Positions 12,366 to 23,584 of a stretch of DNA of 64,000 nucleotides are shown in pieces. The translations under genes were made by a program, and so were the position numbers. Position 1 is the first letter of the stretch. Each line of letters begins with the position of its first letter. The notes below the pieces were generated by a model that searched no databases, had not been told where the DNA came from, and saw only the letters and a program-made list of their open reading frames with translations. The DNA comes from Schistocerca nitens (taxonomy: Eukaryota > Arthropoda > Insecta > Orthoptera > Acrididae), in contig NC_064619.1 in NCBI RefSeq assembly GCF_023898315.1, positions 343,375,150-343,439,149 of the forward strand, written 5' to 3'.

Positions 12366-14311
12366 AGGCAGCAGAGGATCAAGTAGGTAAAAAAACGAGG
12401 GCTAATAGAAATCCTTGGGTAACAGAAGAAATATTGAATTTAATTGATGAAAGGAGAAAATATAAAAATGCAGTAAATGAAGCAGGCAAAAAGGAATACA
12501 AACGTCTCAAAAATGAGATCGACAGGAAGTGCAAAATGGCTAAGCAGGGATGGCTAGAGGACAAATATAAGGATGTAGAGGCTTGCCTCACTAGGGGTAA
12601 GATAGATACTGCCTACAGGAAAATTAAAGAGATGTTTGGAGAGAAGAGAACCACTTGTATGAATATCAAGAGCTCAGATGGCAACCCAGTTCTAAGCAAA
12701 GAAGGGAAGGCAGAAAGGTGGAAGGAGTATATAGAGGGTTTATACAAGGGCGATGTACTTGAGGACAATATTATGGAAATGGAAGAGGATGTAGATGAAG
12801 ATGAAATGGGAGATAAGATACTGCGTGAAGAGTTTGACAGAGCACTGAAAGACCTTAGTCGAAACAAGGCCCCGGGAGTAGACAACATTCCATTAGAACT
12901 ACTGATGGCCTTGGGAGAGCCAGTCATGACAAAACTCTACCATCTCGTGAGCAAGATGTATGAGACAGGCGAAATACCCACAGAATTCAAGAAGAATATA
13001 ATAATTCCAATTTCAAAGAAAGCAGGTGTTGACAGATGTGAAAATTACCGAACTATCAGTTTAATAAGTCACAGCTGCAAAATACTAACGCGAATTCTTT
13101 ACAGACGAATGGAAAAACTAGTAGAAGCGGACCTCGGGGAAGATCAGTTTGGATTCTGTAGAAATGTTGGAACACGTGAGGCAATACTAACCTTACGACT
13201 TATCTTAGAAGAAAGATTAAGAAAAGGCAAATCTACGTTTCTAGCATTTGTAGACTTAGAGAAAGCTTTTGACAACGTTAACTGGAATACTCTCTTTCAA
13301 ATTCTGAAGGTGGCAGGGGTAAAATACGGGGAGCGAAAGGCTATTTACAATTTGTACAGAAACCAGATGGCAGTTATAAGAGTCGAGGGGCATGAAAGGG
13401 AAGCAGTGGTTGGGAAAGGAGTAAGACAGGGTTGTAACCTCTCCCTGATGTTATTCAATCTGTATATTGAGCAAGCAGTAAAGGAAACAAAAGAAAAATT
13501 CGGAGTAGGTATTAAAATCCATGGAGAAGAAGTAAAAACTTTGAGGTTCGCCGATGACATTGTAATTCTGTCAGAGACAGCAAAGGACTTGGAAGAGCCG
13601 TTGAACGGAATGGACAGTGCCTTGAAAGGAGGATATAAGATGAACATCAACAAAAGCAAAACGAGGATAATGGAATGTAGTCAAATTAAATCGGGTGATG
13701 CTGAGGGGATTAGATTAGGAAATGAGACACTTAAAGTAGTAAAGGAGTTTTGCTATTTAGGGAGTAAAATAACTGATCATGGTCGAAGTAGAGAGGATAT
13801 AAAATGTAGACTGGCAATGGCAAGGAAATCGTTTCTGAAGAAGATAAATTTGTTAACATCGAGTATAGATTTAAGTGTCAGGAAGTCGTTTCTGAAAGTA
13901 TTTGTATGGAGTGTAGCCATGTATGGAAGTGAAACATGGACAATAACCAGTTTGGACAAGAAGAGAATAGAAGCTTTCGAAATGTGGTGCTACAGAAGAA
14001 TGCTGAAGATAAGGTGGGTAGATCACATAACTAATGAGGAGGTATTGAATAGAATTGGGGAGAAGAGAAGTTTGTGGCACAACTTGACTAGAAGAAGGGA
14101 TTGGTTGGTAGGACATGTTTTGAGGCATCAAGGGATCACAAATTTAGCATTGGAGGGCAGCGTGGAGGATAAAAATTGTAGAGGGAGACCAAGAGATCAA
14201 TACACTAAGCAGATTCAGAAGGATGTAGGTTGCAGTAGGTACTGGGAGATGAAGAAGCTTGCACAGGATAGAGTAGCATGGAGAGCTGCATCAAACCAGT
14301 CTCAGGACTGA
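12362..14311 (+). pseudogene. RTE LINE reverse transcriptase domain
   Basis: This is the downstream 649 codons of the same polyprotein, joined to the endonuclease by a frameshift near 12360. It copies the LINE RNA at the nicked target. Motifs: 'NKAPGVDNIPLELL' (RT1 region), 'ENYRTISLISHSCKIL', 'DQFGFCRNVGTREAI', 'FLAFVDLEKAFDNVNW' (first catalytic Asp), 'GVRQGCNLSLMLFNLYIE', 'LRFADDIVIL' (palm Asp pair) and 'KEFCYLGSKIT'. A C-terminal block contains 'YGSETWT', 'WCYRRMLKIRW' and 'RGRPRDQ'. All catalytic residues are present. It ends at a TGA six bases before the tail-proximal CAA repeats. Without the upstream lesions the element would look competent. Confidence 0.9.
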
Positions 14312-14316
14312 AGACC

Positions 14317-14336
14317 ACAACAACAACAACAACAAC
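14317..14336 (+). repeat. (CAA)n 3' tail of the RTE LINE
   Basis: Six to seven CAA units immediately follow the short 3' UTR of the RTE element and end at the insertion junction. They are part of the transposon rather than an independent microsatellite. Confidence 0.85.
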
Positions 14337-14376
14337 GTGTATCACCAAATATGGTATTACAATGCAGTAAATGTTA

Positions 14377-17300
14377 CCCTCTGGGAGGATTTAAGTAAAA
14401 TTGACCGTGAGTTACCTAATGGATTTGGATTATTGAACCTGAATTTAATATAACAGTAGAAACCAGAAAGCTAAAGATTGAAATTTGGAAAAATGTTTTA
14501 AGCAACCAAGGTTACTTAAATGAAATAAAATATGGTCACCAGCCTGAGTAGGCATAGTAATATGAAACAATGTTTGTTAGCAACTTTGACCTCCAAATCG
14601 TCTAAGGCCTTATAAACAGTTAAACGCGAACGTCTATATCTTCTTCTAAAACGAGGCATATTGTTCTCACTTGAATTCTGGTAAAGGAAAGCTTCCATTA
14701 CTTCTTTCCCAGAGATGTGCAATGAAACTCTACTATAATAAGATAGTGATACAGTGAATACTAGCAGTCATAAATAGTATGTGCAAGCTCTCACAGGAAC
14801 AATGGACACTTTATCTCTTCTCAACGGTAATACTTTGTCATATATAAATTATCTCATCATCAATTGTTGTGAAAGATACTACTAAACCAAAAATGGACAT
14901 GTACATGGTCCTGTTTCAATAGTTACTTTTCATGTAGTACAAATATAATTAAAAGTCACTGGCAACAGTATTTTTACACTCAATATAAAGCAATCTTATT
15001 TCTATTTTTATGAATAAAAGTAATTACTGTAACTTTATCTTTTATGGGTAAAGACATAGGTGGGGCCCTCAAACTGTCTTTCCAATTTTTACTACACAAA
15101 GCACACAAAATTTACTTCAACTGCAATTAATATATTCATTATTCAAGTAGGTTTATTTATTTTAAGCCACTCTAAATTGGGAACTCTTAAACTGTTAATT
15201 ACGCTAAAGCAAACTACATACACTTTCTGAGACAATTTGTGATGTGGCAAATTTTGGTATTATTCTTTTATTCAAATTTCACTCACCTCGCAGAACTTTT
15301 AAAACAGTTAAAGCCAGGTTCTTAAGTATGACTTTAAATGCATTTTACTCTAACCATCCACAAAATAACGTGCTTCCTTTCGTTATTAGCACAACCAGTA
15401 ATTTTCACTGACAGAATTAAATGCAGTTAATCTTTGAAGCACAAATACTTCGAATTAAGAAACATATGAAACATTATGGAGGTTTTCATAAATGCAATAC
15501 TAACTACCTCCCTTGATTTCAATGAAACCCACAGTATTTCTATTCATCTTGTTGCATTCAGAATTAAGCAACCCCAACAATCACTTGTTTTCAATCGTTT
15601 TTCACATACAGGATACTTCGATGTTAGTAATTATGTGGATTGGATCCTAAGAGATATGATAAGAGGAAACAATTCAAGGGTTGGACACACAGTTTAAAAT
15701 AATTTGCGTTATCATTTCAAATTAAACAACATTTAAATGTACTGGTTCATACTTTGACAAAAATCTGACCCCTTATATTTTGCTGAAGTGATGGTGCAGT
15801 ATTGGTGGCGAGTACATGGTTGCTACCTGGTCTCTCCTCTAGATGTAATTGGCTCTATTATCTTCTTCTTGGCGACGACATTTCCAATATTAGAGCTTTT
15901 TTCATTTATAGAGCACCATTTTATAGCCGTACACACATCTGAGGCGTTTCCCTATTACATCCAGGTACTGGAAGTCTCACCTGGCACCTACACAGCTCAC
16001 TCTATTGCTGTTCAGACCTAAACTATCCAGTAGCTAGCTGCCGACTTACTGTGCCCTCTCACTGAGTGCCCAGACTGAGTGCCACATCAACCTATTAGCC
16101 TGCACCAAGCACATTTTGGTGCGAGCCAACACACTTCCCGTTACAAATGGGAAATACTGTTGCTTTTCATTTTATACAATGCAAGTCCCTAGGTATGAAC
16201 CAGCTTGTACGTAGTTGTAAACAAAGATCTTTTTAAAAAATCCTAATATTTAAATACATTAACATGTAGACACAAAAGCCACATAATTATATAACATTTT
16301 CCTCCAATTAATACAAAGAATTTAAATGGTAAACAGAAAACATTTTACACAACTTTTCACTTCATTACAGTAGGCCAAAGACATTACATAGTAAAAAAAA
16401 TACATACTTGACATTAAACAGAATTAATCATTACAAAATATTTACAAAATTAATTATGGTGTTACACAAGCCCCATGTTTCATTTAGGTTTCCCATCAGG
16501 GATACATCAAGGGAACATCCATAACACTTAAACGGTGTCGGCTGTCAAAAAAAATTTATCCATCCAACTTCAGTTGGGTAAAAAAAAAAAAAAAACAACA
16601 TATTATGAGCATACAATAAACACACAAATAATTCAAACACTTTATACACAGCATTCTCAAAACTAGACACATGCAGAATTGTTCATTTCTACATGCGCAG
16701 ATGATAATCCAGTCTCATTCTATGAAAAAATAAGAACAAGACATTAGCAAACATATTCATTTCATGTATATGTAGTCCCATTCATCCTTACTCTACAGAA
16801 CAGTATACAATATAACCTACATAACTTGGAAAAATGGTATAGCATTCTAGAGAGAAGCATATATGCACATACAAGAACGTACATTAACAAAAGCACAGAA
16901 CATTTTACACTATTCAGAGAACGTTGAATACTCAAAAAAAAAAAATTATCTCGAAATATGCCAATATATACAAAAAGAGTCACACAAAACCATCATACAC
17001 TGTACACTTCATTAGCAGCAAACCAAGTTTTTGTTAATCACATAGTTAAAGAAAAACATTTATCATGAACCTAGTATTGTTTTTCACTCTCATCAATTTA
17101 AAATAGACAGCCCATTTTTGTTAACTACACTGGAAAACCTACAGTTATTTTTGGTCCCCATGCTAATTTTCTTAAGTTACTTCACTGCCTGTAGTAGTTT
17201 TTGGCAGCCCAGGAATCTATTTATTTTGACTTAACTCACTGCCCATCCTGGATGTATTTCAGTTGGGGTTGACCCCCCCCCCACCCCTTTTTTTTTAATT

Positions 17301-17861
17301 ACTGTCCAGTAGTACATTTCCTGGCAGTCCTTATTTTGTTACATCTGGTAGTTTACACATTTTGTACAATATATTTCATTATTTTGAATGTGAAACTTAC
17401 AAACATGTATTAGCATTTAGTAACAAAAACAATTTCTTTTCAACATGACAACTTCAGGTAATGCAAACATTATAGATATTCAAATGAGGCATCATATTCG
17501 TGATAAATTCATTTTTTACAAGTTTACAAGAGAAGTCATTATCCATTAAGAGTCCCAAATTTGTAATTTTTCTCCCACATTCAGCAAAATTATTACACAA
17601 CAGTTGCTATTCAAACTTTTATTACTTTACACAAATTTATGTTATCACATTCATTAGGATTAGTACAACATTATTAAATCCACTGCAAGTTATTTCTGCC
17701 AACTTCTGTGGCACTACAAAAACATCTCGCATTTATTTTACATACATTTAGCAGGCCCATTTTCCTTGCCTTTATACAAACATTTTTTTTTTTTTCGACA
17801 CCATATCTGTCCCTCTCAAAAACATCTAAAAACTAGTCATCTTATAGAATTATTTTCATCT
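14377..17861. other. AT-rich interior of the large insertion, nothing recognised
   Basis: This is 3.5 kb of AT-rich sequence belonging to the 11175-30160 insertion. There are no supported genes. A short patch at 15780-16150 is less AT-rich and reads like non-coding leader or LTR sequence, without matching repeats elsewhere in the window. Homopolymer runs occur at 16580-16595 (A), 17272-17282 (C) and 17787-17800 (T). Confidence 0.5.
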
Positions 17862-18094
17862 TACACTACTGGCCATTAAAATTGCTACACCACGAAGATG
17901 ACGTGCTACAGACGCAAAATTTAACCGACAGGAAGAAGGTGCTGTGATATGCAAATGATTAGCTTTTCAGAGCATTCACACAAGGTTGGCACCAGTGGCA
18001 ACACCTACAATGTGCTGACATGAGGAAAGTTTCCAACAGATTTCTCATACACAAACAGCAGTTGACCGGCATTTCCTGGTGAAACATTGTTGTG

Positions 18095-19138
18095 ATGCCT
18101 TGTGTAAGGAGGAGAAATGCGTACCATCATATTTCCGACTTTGATAAAGGTCAGATTGTAGCCTATTGCGATTGTGGTTTATCGTATCGCGACATTGCTA
18201 CTCTGGTTGGTACAGATCCAATGACTGTTAGCAGAATTTGGAATCGGTGGGTTCAGGAGGGTAATACGGAATGCCGTGCTGGATCCCAACGGCCTTGTAG
18301 TATCACTAGCAGTCAAGATGACAGGCATCTTATCCACATGGCTGTAACTGATTGTGCAGCCACGTCTCGATCCCTGAGTCAACAGATGGGGATGTTTGCA
18401 AGACAACAACCATCTGCACGAACAGTTTGACAACATTTGCAACAGCATGGACTATCAGCTCGAAGGCCATGGCTGCGGTTACCCTTGATGCTGCATCACA
18501 GACAGGAGCGCCTGCGATGGTGTACTCAACAACGAACCTGGGTGCACGAATGGCAAAATGTCATTTTTTCGGATGAGACCAGCTACTGTTAACAGCATCA
18601 TGATGGTTTCATCCATGTTTGGTGACATCGCGGTGAACACACATTGGAAGCGTGTATTCATCATCGCCATACTGGCATATCTCCCGGCGTGATGGTATGG
18701 GTTGCCATTGGTTACACGTCTCAGTCACCTCTTGTTGTCAGTGACGGCACTTCGAACAGTGGACGTTACACTTCGGATATGTTACGACCCGTGGCTGTAC
18801 CCTTCATTCGATCCCTGTGAAACCCTACATTTCTGCAGGATAGTGCACGACCACATGTTGCAGGTCCTGTATGGGCCTTTCTGGATACAGAAAATGTTCA
18901 ACTGGTGCCCTGGCCAGCACATTCTCCAGATCTCTCACCAATTGAAAACGTCTGTTCAATGGTGGCCGAGCAACTGGCTCGTCACAATACGCCAGTCACT
19001 ACTCTTGATAAACTGTGGTATCATGTTGAAGCTGCATCGGCAGCTGTACCTGTACACACCATCCAAGCTCTGTTTGACTCAATGCCCAGGCATATCAAGG
19101 CCATTATTATGGCCAGAGATGGTTGTTCTGGGTACTGA
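18095..19138 (+). pseudogene. Tc1-type transposase (DD34E), inactivated
   Basis: A cut-and-paste transposase of about 345 codons. The N-terminal helix-turn-helix region contains 'ISDFDKGQIVAYCDCGLSY' and 'RIWNRWVQEGNTE'. The catalytic part shows 'FSDET' (first Asp), 'LQDSARPH' (second Asp) and 'SPDLSPIEN' with the final Glu. A TGA at 18428-18430, a second stop near 18587 directly after 'FSDETSYC', and further stops near 18634 and 18820 break the frame, which otherwise stays the same to 'MARDGCSGY' at the end. The ATG at 18095 is preceded in frame by GTG. It ends 64 bp before the nested transposon. Dead copy, with stops partly of the CGA-to-TGA kind expected from CpG decay. Confidence 0.88.
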
Positions 19139-19202
19139 TTTCTCATGATCTGTGCACCCAAATTGTGTGAAAATGTAATCACATGTCAGTTCTAGTATAA
19201 TA

Positions 19203-19502
19203 CAGGGTGAGTTACCTAACATTACCGCTGGATATATTTCGTAAACCACATCAAATACTGACGAATCAATTCCACAGACCGAACGTGAGGAGAGGGGCTA
19301 GTGTAATTGGTTAATACAAACCATAAAAAAATGCACGGAAGTATGTTTTTTAACACAAACCTACGTTTTTTTTTTAAATGGAACCCCGTTAGTTGTGTTA
19401 GCACATCTGAACATATAAACAAATATGTAATCAGTGCCGTTTGTTGCATTGTAAAATGTTAATTGCATCCGGAGATATTGTAACCTAAAGTTGACACTTG
19501 AG
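19203..19502. repeat. Long terminal inverted repeat, left
   Basis: It matches the complement of 21056-21351 from CAGGGTGAGT through 'AAAGTTGAC.CTTGA', after which the two arms diverge abruptly. An A/T run near 19369-19378 differs in length between the arms. Confidence 0.9.
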
Positions 19503-19746
19503 TACCACTCCTCCGCTGTTCGATCGTGTGTACCGGAGAGCACCGAATTACGTGGGGATCCAAAGGGAACGGTGATGGACCTTAGGTACAGAAAAGACTG
19601 GAACAGCACATTACGTCCACATGCCAACACCTTTTTATTGGTCTTTTTCACTGACGCACATGTACATTACCATGAGGGGTGAGGTACACGTACACACGTG
19701 GTTTCCGTTTTCAATTACGTAGTGGAATACAGTGTGTCCTGACATG

Positions 19747-20795
19747 TCAGGCCAATAGATGTTCAATGTGGTGGCCATCATTTGCTGCACACAATTGCAA
19801 TCTCTGGCGTAATGAATGTCGTACACGCCACAGTACATCTGGTATAATGTCGCAGCAGGCTGCCACAGTATGTTGTTTCATATCCTCTGGGGTTGTAGGC
19901 ACATCACGGTACACATTCTCCTTTAATGTACTCCACAGAAAGAAGTCCAGATGTGTAAGATCAGGAGAACGGGCTGGCCAATTTATGCGTCCTCCACGTC
20001 CTATGAAACACCCGTCGAACATTCTGTCAAGGGTCAGCCTAGTGTTAATTGCGGAATGTGCAGGTGCACCATCATGCTGATACCACATACGTCGACGCGT
20101 TTCCAGTGGGACATTTTCGAGCAACGTTGGCAGATCATTCTGTAGAAACGTGATGTATGTTGCAGCTGTTTGGGCCCCTGCAATGAAGTGAGGACCAATG
20201 AGGTGGTCGCCAATGATTCCGCACTATACATTTACAGTCCACGGTCGCTGTCACTCTACCTGCCTGAGCCAGCGAGGATTGTCCATGGACCAGTAATGCA
20301 TGTTCCGTGAATTCACTGCCCCGTGGTTTGTGAAACCCGCTTCATCGGTAAACAGGTAGAACTGCAACGCATACTTTGTTAATGCCCATTGATAGAATTG
20401 CACTCGATGATTAAAGTCATCATCATGTAATTGCTGATGTAGCGACACATGAAACGGGTGAAAGCGGTGACGATGCAGTATGCGCATGACACTACTTTGA
20501 CTCAGTCCACCGGCTCTCGCAATGTCCCGTGTACTCATGTGTGGGTTCATGGCAACAGCAGCTAACACACCAACTGCACCCACTACTCCTGTGCCGGGCC
20601 TGTTACGGACCCGTTTGCGTGCTACGACCATACCTGTTGCATACAGTTGGCGGTAGATGTTTTGCGGTGTGCGGCACTTGGATGCTCTCTGTCCGGGTAC
20701 CGTTCTGCATACACCCTGCAGGCTTCAGCTGCATTTCGTCGACACTCGCCACAGATGAGTATCATCTCCGCCTTTTCAGAGTTCGAATACACCAT
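19747..20795 (-). pseudogene. Mariner-superfamily transposase with DD41D spacing, inactivated
   Basis: It starts at 20795 with 'MVYSNSEKAEMILICGECR', a helix-turn-helix-like N-terminus found in many insect mariner-like proteins. A frameshift between about 20700 and 20640 moves coding to 'MVVARKRVRNRPGTG' and 'HMSTRDIARAGGLSQSSV' (second DNA-binding helix set). The catalytic core has 'FTDEAGF' (Asp 1), 'YQHDGAPAHS' (Asp 2) and 'SPDLTHLDFFLW' (Asp 3). I count 41 residues between Asp 2 and Asp 3, unlike 34 in mariner proper, which points to the DD41D branch. Two in-frame stops (20251-20253 and near 20227) separate the first and second Asp. It ends at 'GHHIEHLLA'. Confidence 0.85.
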
Positions 20796-21055
20796 GGTCA
20801 CAGTTCCTGCAACACTACACTATCACGGACGTCTGGTAACACGGTGTACTGCAGTTGGTCTGCGTGCGGAGACGAATGCAGAATAACAATAGCAGCAAGC
20901 GCTACATGTGGACACTGCGACAGCTAGACCAAACCACAACAGTGCACTACAGCCACACTCGTAAACACGGTCATCATTGTAAACATGTCCCTGCAGATGC
21001 TGCTCGCCGACCGTAACCCGTGTTTGTTACAACACGCAACTGAACATCGGAGGTT

Positions 21056-21351
21056 TCAAGCGTCAACTTTAGGTTACAGTATCTCCGGATGTAATTAACA
21101 TTTTACAATGCAACAAACGGCACTGATTACATATTTGTTTATATGTTCAGATGTGCTAACAAAACTAACGTGGTTCCATTTAAAAAAACGTAGGTTTGTG
21201 TTAAAAAACATACTTCCGTGCATTTTTGTATGGCTTGTATTAAACAATTACACTAGCCCCTCTCCTCACATTCGGTCTGTGGAATCGGTTCGTCAGTATT
21301 TGATGTGGTTTACGAAATACATCCAGCGGTAACGTTAGGTGACTCACCCTG
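21056..21351. repeat. Long terminal inverted repeat, right
   Basis: Inverted partner of 19203-19502. It ends ACTCACCCTG followed by the TA duplication. Confidence 0.9.
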
Positions 21352-21705
21352 TATATTTGTCCAATGAATACCCGTTTATCATCTGCATTTCTTCTTGGTG
21401 TAGCTATTTTAAAGGCCAGTAGTGTATTTTCATTACTCTTCCAAACGTATTGTAGGTTCTACTCATTTACGTTCAACATTTGTCTTCCTGTTACCTCTTT
21501 TTCTACTGTACCCACTTTTCTTACTCATGCCTCTCTGTTCCAACAGGGAAGAAGGAAAGCTGCTAGATTCAGTTCATAGTGACAGAGGAGGAAGATTGGC
21601 AATACAAAAAGAAAAGGAAGTAGTATTGTCAATAACTCTAGCACCTGGTGTTCGTCAGACACATAGCATTGCATAGAGTGCAATGCCCCCTGAGGCTTTT
21701 TCAGA

Positions 21706-22179
21706 TCATTCACTTGTATTGACATATAGTTTTAAATCTACAATGTTGTGCATTCCTAACACTTTCTTCGACTTTGGGTACGCTAAGCAGTAAGCATTGG
21801 CATGTGGAGTTCCTTGCACTTCGAATGGGCCATTGTAAATATATTTAAATTAAGAAATTTCGTTATTAATCTCACTGGATATTTCATGAGTTTTCACTAA
21901 AACTAAGTTACCAATTTTGAATTTAAGTCCTTTATCATCTGTCTTAGATCTGATATCCGTCTTTTCTTTCATTCTTTTTCTAACCAACTCTTTCTTTTTG
22001 TTTAGGTCAATCCCTACAATAGGTGGAAATTGCAAAGTTTCTTCAATAACACATTTATTAGGTGTATTAGTGTGCCTTTTAAGCGTACCATTAAAGGTTT
22101 CATTTTTCTTTACGTAATATAGCAGAAAACGTGAAAAGACCGTACAGTCATATTTTCTGTTTACGTTTTGCCACAGCAA
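21706..22179 (-). pseudogene. Integrase C-terminus-like fragment (Gypsy type)
   Basis: Reading minus-strand from about 22179, the text 'RKRMKEKTDI', 'KFKIGNLVLVKTHE', then an in-frame stop at 21850, then 'FKYIYNGPFEVQG' and 'VLGMHNIVDLKLYV' ends at a stop (21706-21708). A basic linker, then 'G.LVLVK', then 'K.YNGPF.V...HANAYCL', is the C-terminal SH3-like part of Gypsy/retroviral-type integrases. The preceding part of this integrase lies at 26688-26900, across the inserted CR1-like LINE. No catalytic DDE residues are left. It is one of the few clues to the origin of the 11175-30160 insertion. Confidence 0.55.
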
Positions 22180-22418
22180 ATCTATAGAATTTCATTTAGT
22201 TGTTCTTTGCCCTCTCCAGCAATTTAACTGTAGCATACCTCTTCATTATTTAACTCACATTTCTGGAAAGTATTGTAAAGTTTAAGTGGTTGTTTCAGAA
22301 ACTTTGCACTGTTGTTTTTGTTTACGCACAGTTGCGTATAGGCCAGATTTGTGGAATCATATTTTCGTGTTTATCTGTAATTTAACTGACTTATTTTTAA
22401 TAAACTATTACATTTATC

Positions 22419-23571
22419 ATGAGTGAAAAGTGCTCGACTTGCTATAGAACTGATATGTCGGGGCTTTGGTGTGATGGGTGCTGTAGTTTTTTCCATGTGG
22501 GTGACTGTAGTGGCATGGGAATAGGGGAAGTAAATGACACATCAGTGGTTTTGTAGGATATGTAGGAGATAGGAAGATACTAGAACAGGAGGGGAAAATT
22601 GCTGCCGTTCAGGCTGAGTTAGACAAGGGAGATCTTGGGAGGTTAAGGAGGGAGAAGGATAAAGAGAAGTGGGAATTGGCAACAGGCAACGGGAGGAACA
22701 GGCCTAGAACTTTGTCTGACAGCTTCATGGTTAATGTGGAAAATAGATTTGACCCGTTGCTTCAATTAGAAGCTGGTGAGCCTCAAGCAGTTGCAGGTGT
22801 AGACAGGGCACAACAAACTTTCAGCAGCAAATTGAAAAGTAAGAATGTAGGGAAATCAATAAAGAGAAAGAAAGTGTTGTTGTTAGGTAGTTCCCATGGA
22901 AGAGGTGTTGGCCAACTTTTACGGGATAAACTAGGATCAGAATACAAGGTCACAAATTTTTTTAAACATAGTGCTGGTCTGGAGCAGGTGACAGAGGATT
23001 TAGGGTCACTTTGCAAAGATTTCACTAAGGAGATACCATGGTTATAGTGCGTGGGCCAGGTAATAGTAATGACAGAGATCCTGAGAACAGTATAGAATGT
23101 GACCTGGCAAAGACTGCATCAGCGTCAAAGCATATTAGTGTTGAGTTTATATCTGTTCTTGGGCACCATGACTGATCTCATTTGAACTCTTCTGTCAAGA
23201 GAGTTAATTTGGAGTTGGAACGGCTGCTTATGTCAGATGCAGGGTCACACATTGGTGTGGTTTCTGTTGATTCTCTCAATAGGTGGGATTATACTAGGCA
23301 TGGCCTTCACCTCAACAGGAAAGAGAAGGGTAAACTGGCTGGGAAAATAGCAGGAAAGTTAAAGGGGAGAGGCACTGACATGAGTGATAAAATACCAGTG
23401 GTTATAGGGTTCAGAAAAGACCCTTTTTTTAGGATAGGGAGGACAGAAAGAAACCAAAATTTAAGAGAGGTTAGGACTGAGACAAACCTTCAGTTTGAGA
23501 AAGAAACCAAGAAACATAATTCTAGCTTATTACATCAGCATAAACAGCTATTGGTTAAGAATTTTCAATAA
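22419..23571 (+). pseudogene. CR1-like ORF1: PHD finger plus SGNH esterase domain
   Basis: The start ATG at 22419 opens 'MSEKCSTCYRTDMSG', followed by 'WCDGCCSFFHVGDC' and, after a 2-base loss near 22540, 'WFCRICRR'. Together these give a C4HC3 PHD-like finger. After a Lys/Glu-rich linker comes an SGNH-hydrolase fold: 'VLLLGSSHGRG' (block with the nucleophile Ser), 'GPGNSND' after another shift near 23040, and 'TRHGLHLN' with the catalytic Asp/His region. Such ORF1 proteins bind the LINE RNA; the esterase role is not established. At least two frameshifts and an in-frame stop near 23172 make it non-functional. Confidence 0.7.
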
Positions 23572-23584
23572 TCAGCAGATATTT

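Larger units (their letters stand above)
11214..14336 (+). mobile_element. RTE-type non-LTR retrotransposon, near full length, inactive
   Basis: The order is a short 5' leader, an apurinic-type endonuclease, a reverse transcriptase, a very short 3' UTR and a (CAA)n tail at about 14317-14336. That order, the 3' simple-repeat tail and the single fused polyprotein are typical of the RTE/BovB clade. It sits inside the left inverted repeat of the larger insertion: 'GTG' precedes it (11211-11213) and recurs right after the tail (14337-14339), a minimal target duplication. Damage is light: one TGA and one frameshift, so it is a rather young copy. Confidence 0.85.
19203..21351 (-). mobile_element. 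Mariner-like transposon with ~300-bp inverted repeats, nested in Tc1
   Basis: It is flanked by TA (19201-19202 and 21352-21353); removing it restores the Tc1 right arm. The ends are unusually long inverted repeats, 19203-19502 and 21056-21351, beginning CAGGGTGAGT.ACCTAAC and still about 95% alike by eye. Between them lies a single minus-strand transposase pseudogene. Total length is 2149 bp. Confidence 0.9.
17864..21424 (+). mobile_element. Tc1-like DNA transposon with a second transposon nested in it
   Basis: The terminal inverted repeats begin CACTACTGGCC and end GGCCAGTAGTG, flanked by TA (17862-17863 and 21425-21426), the signature of IS630/Tc1/mariner insertion. Without its passenger (19203-21351 plus one TA) it is about 1.4 kb, normal for Tc1. 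It carries one transposase gene on the plus strand, now broken by stops. It lies in the AT-rich interior of the 11175-30160 insertion and therefore arrived later. Confidence 0.9.

Noticed and set aside
19747-20795. Domesticated transposase gene
   Set aside because: A frameshift and two in-frame stops, and intact long inverted repeats with TA duplications show an ordinary dead transposon.
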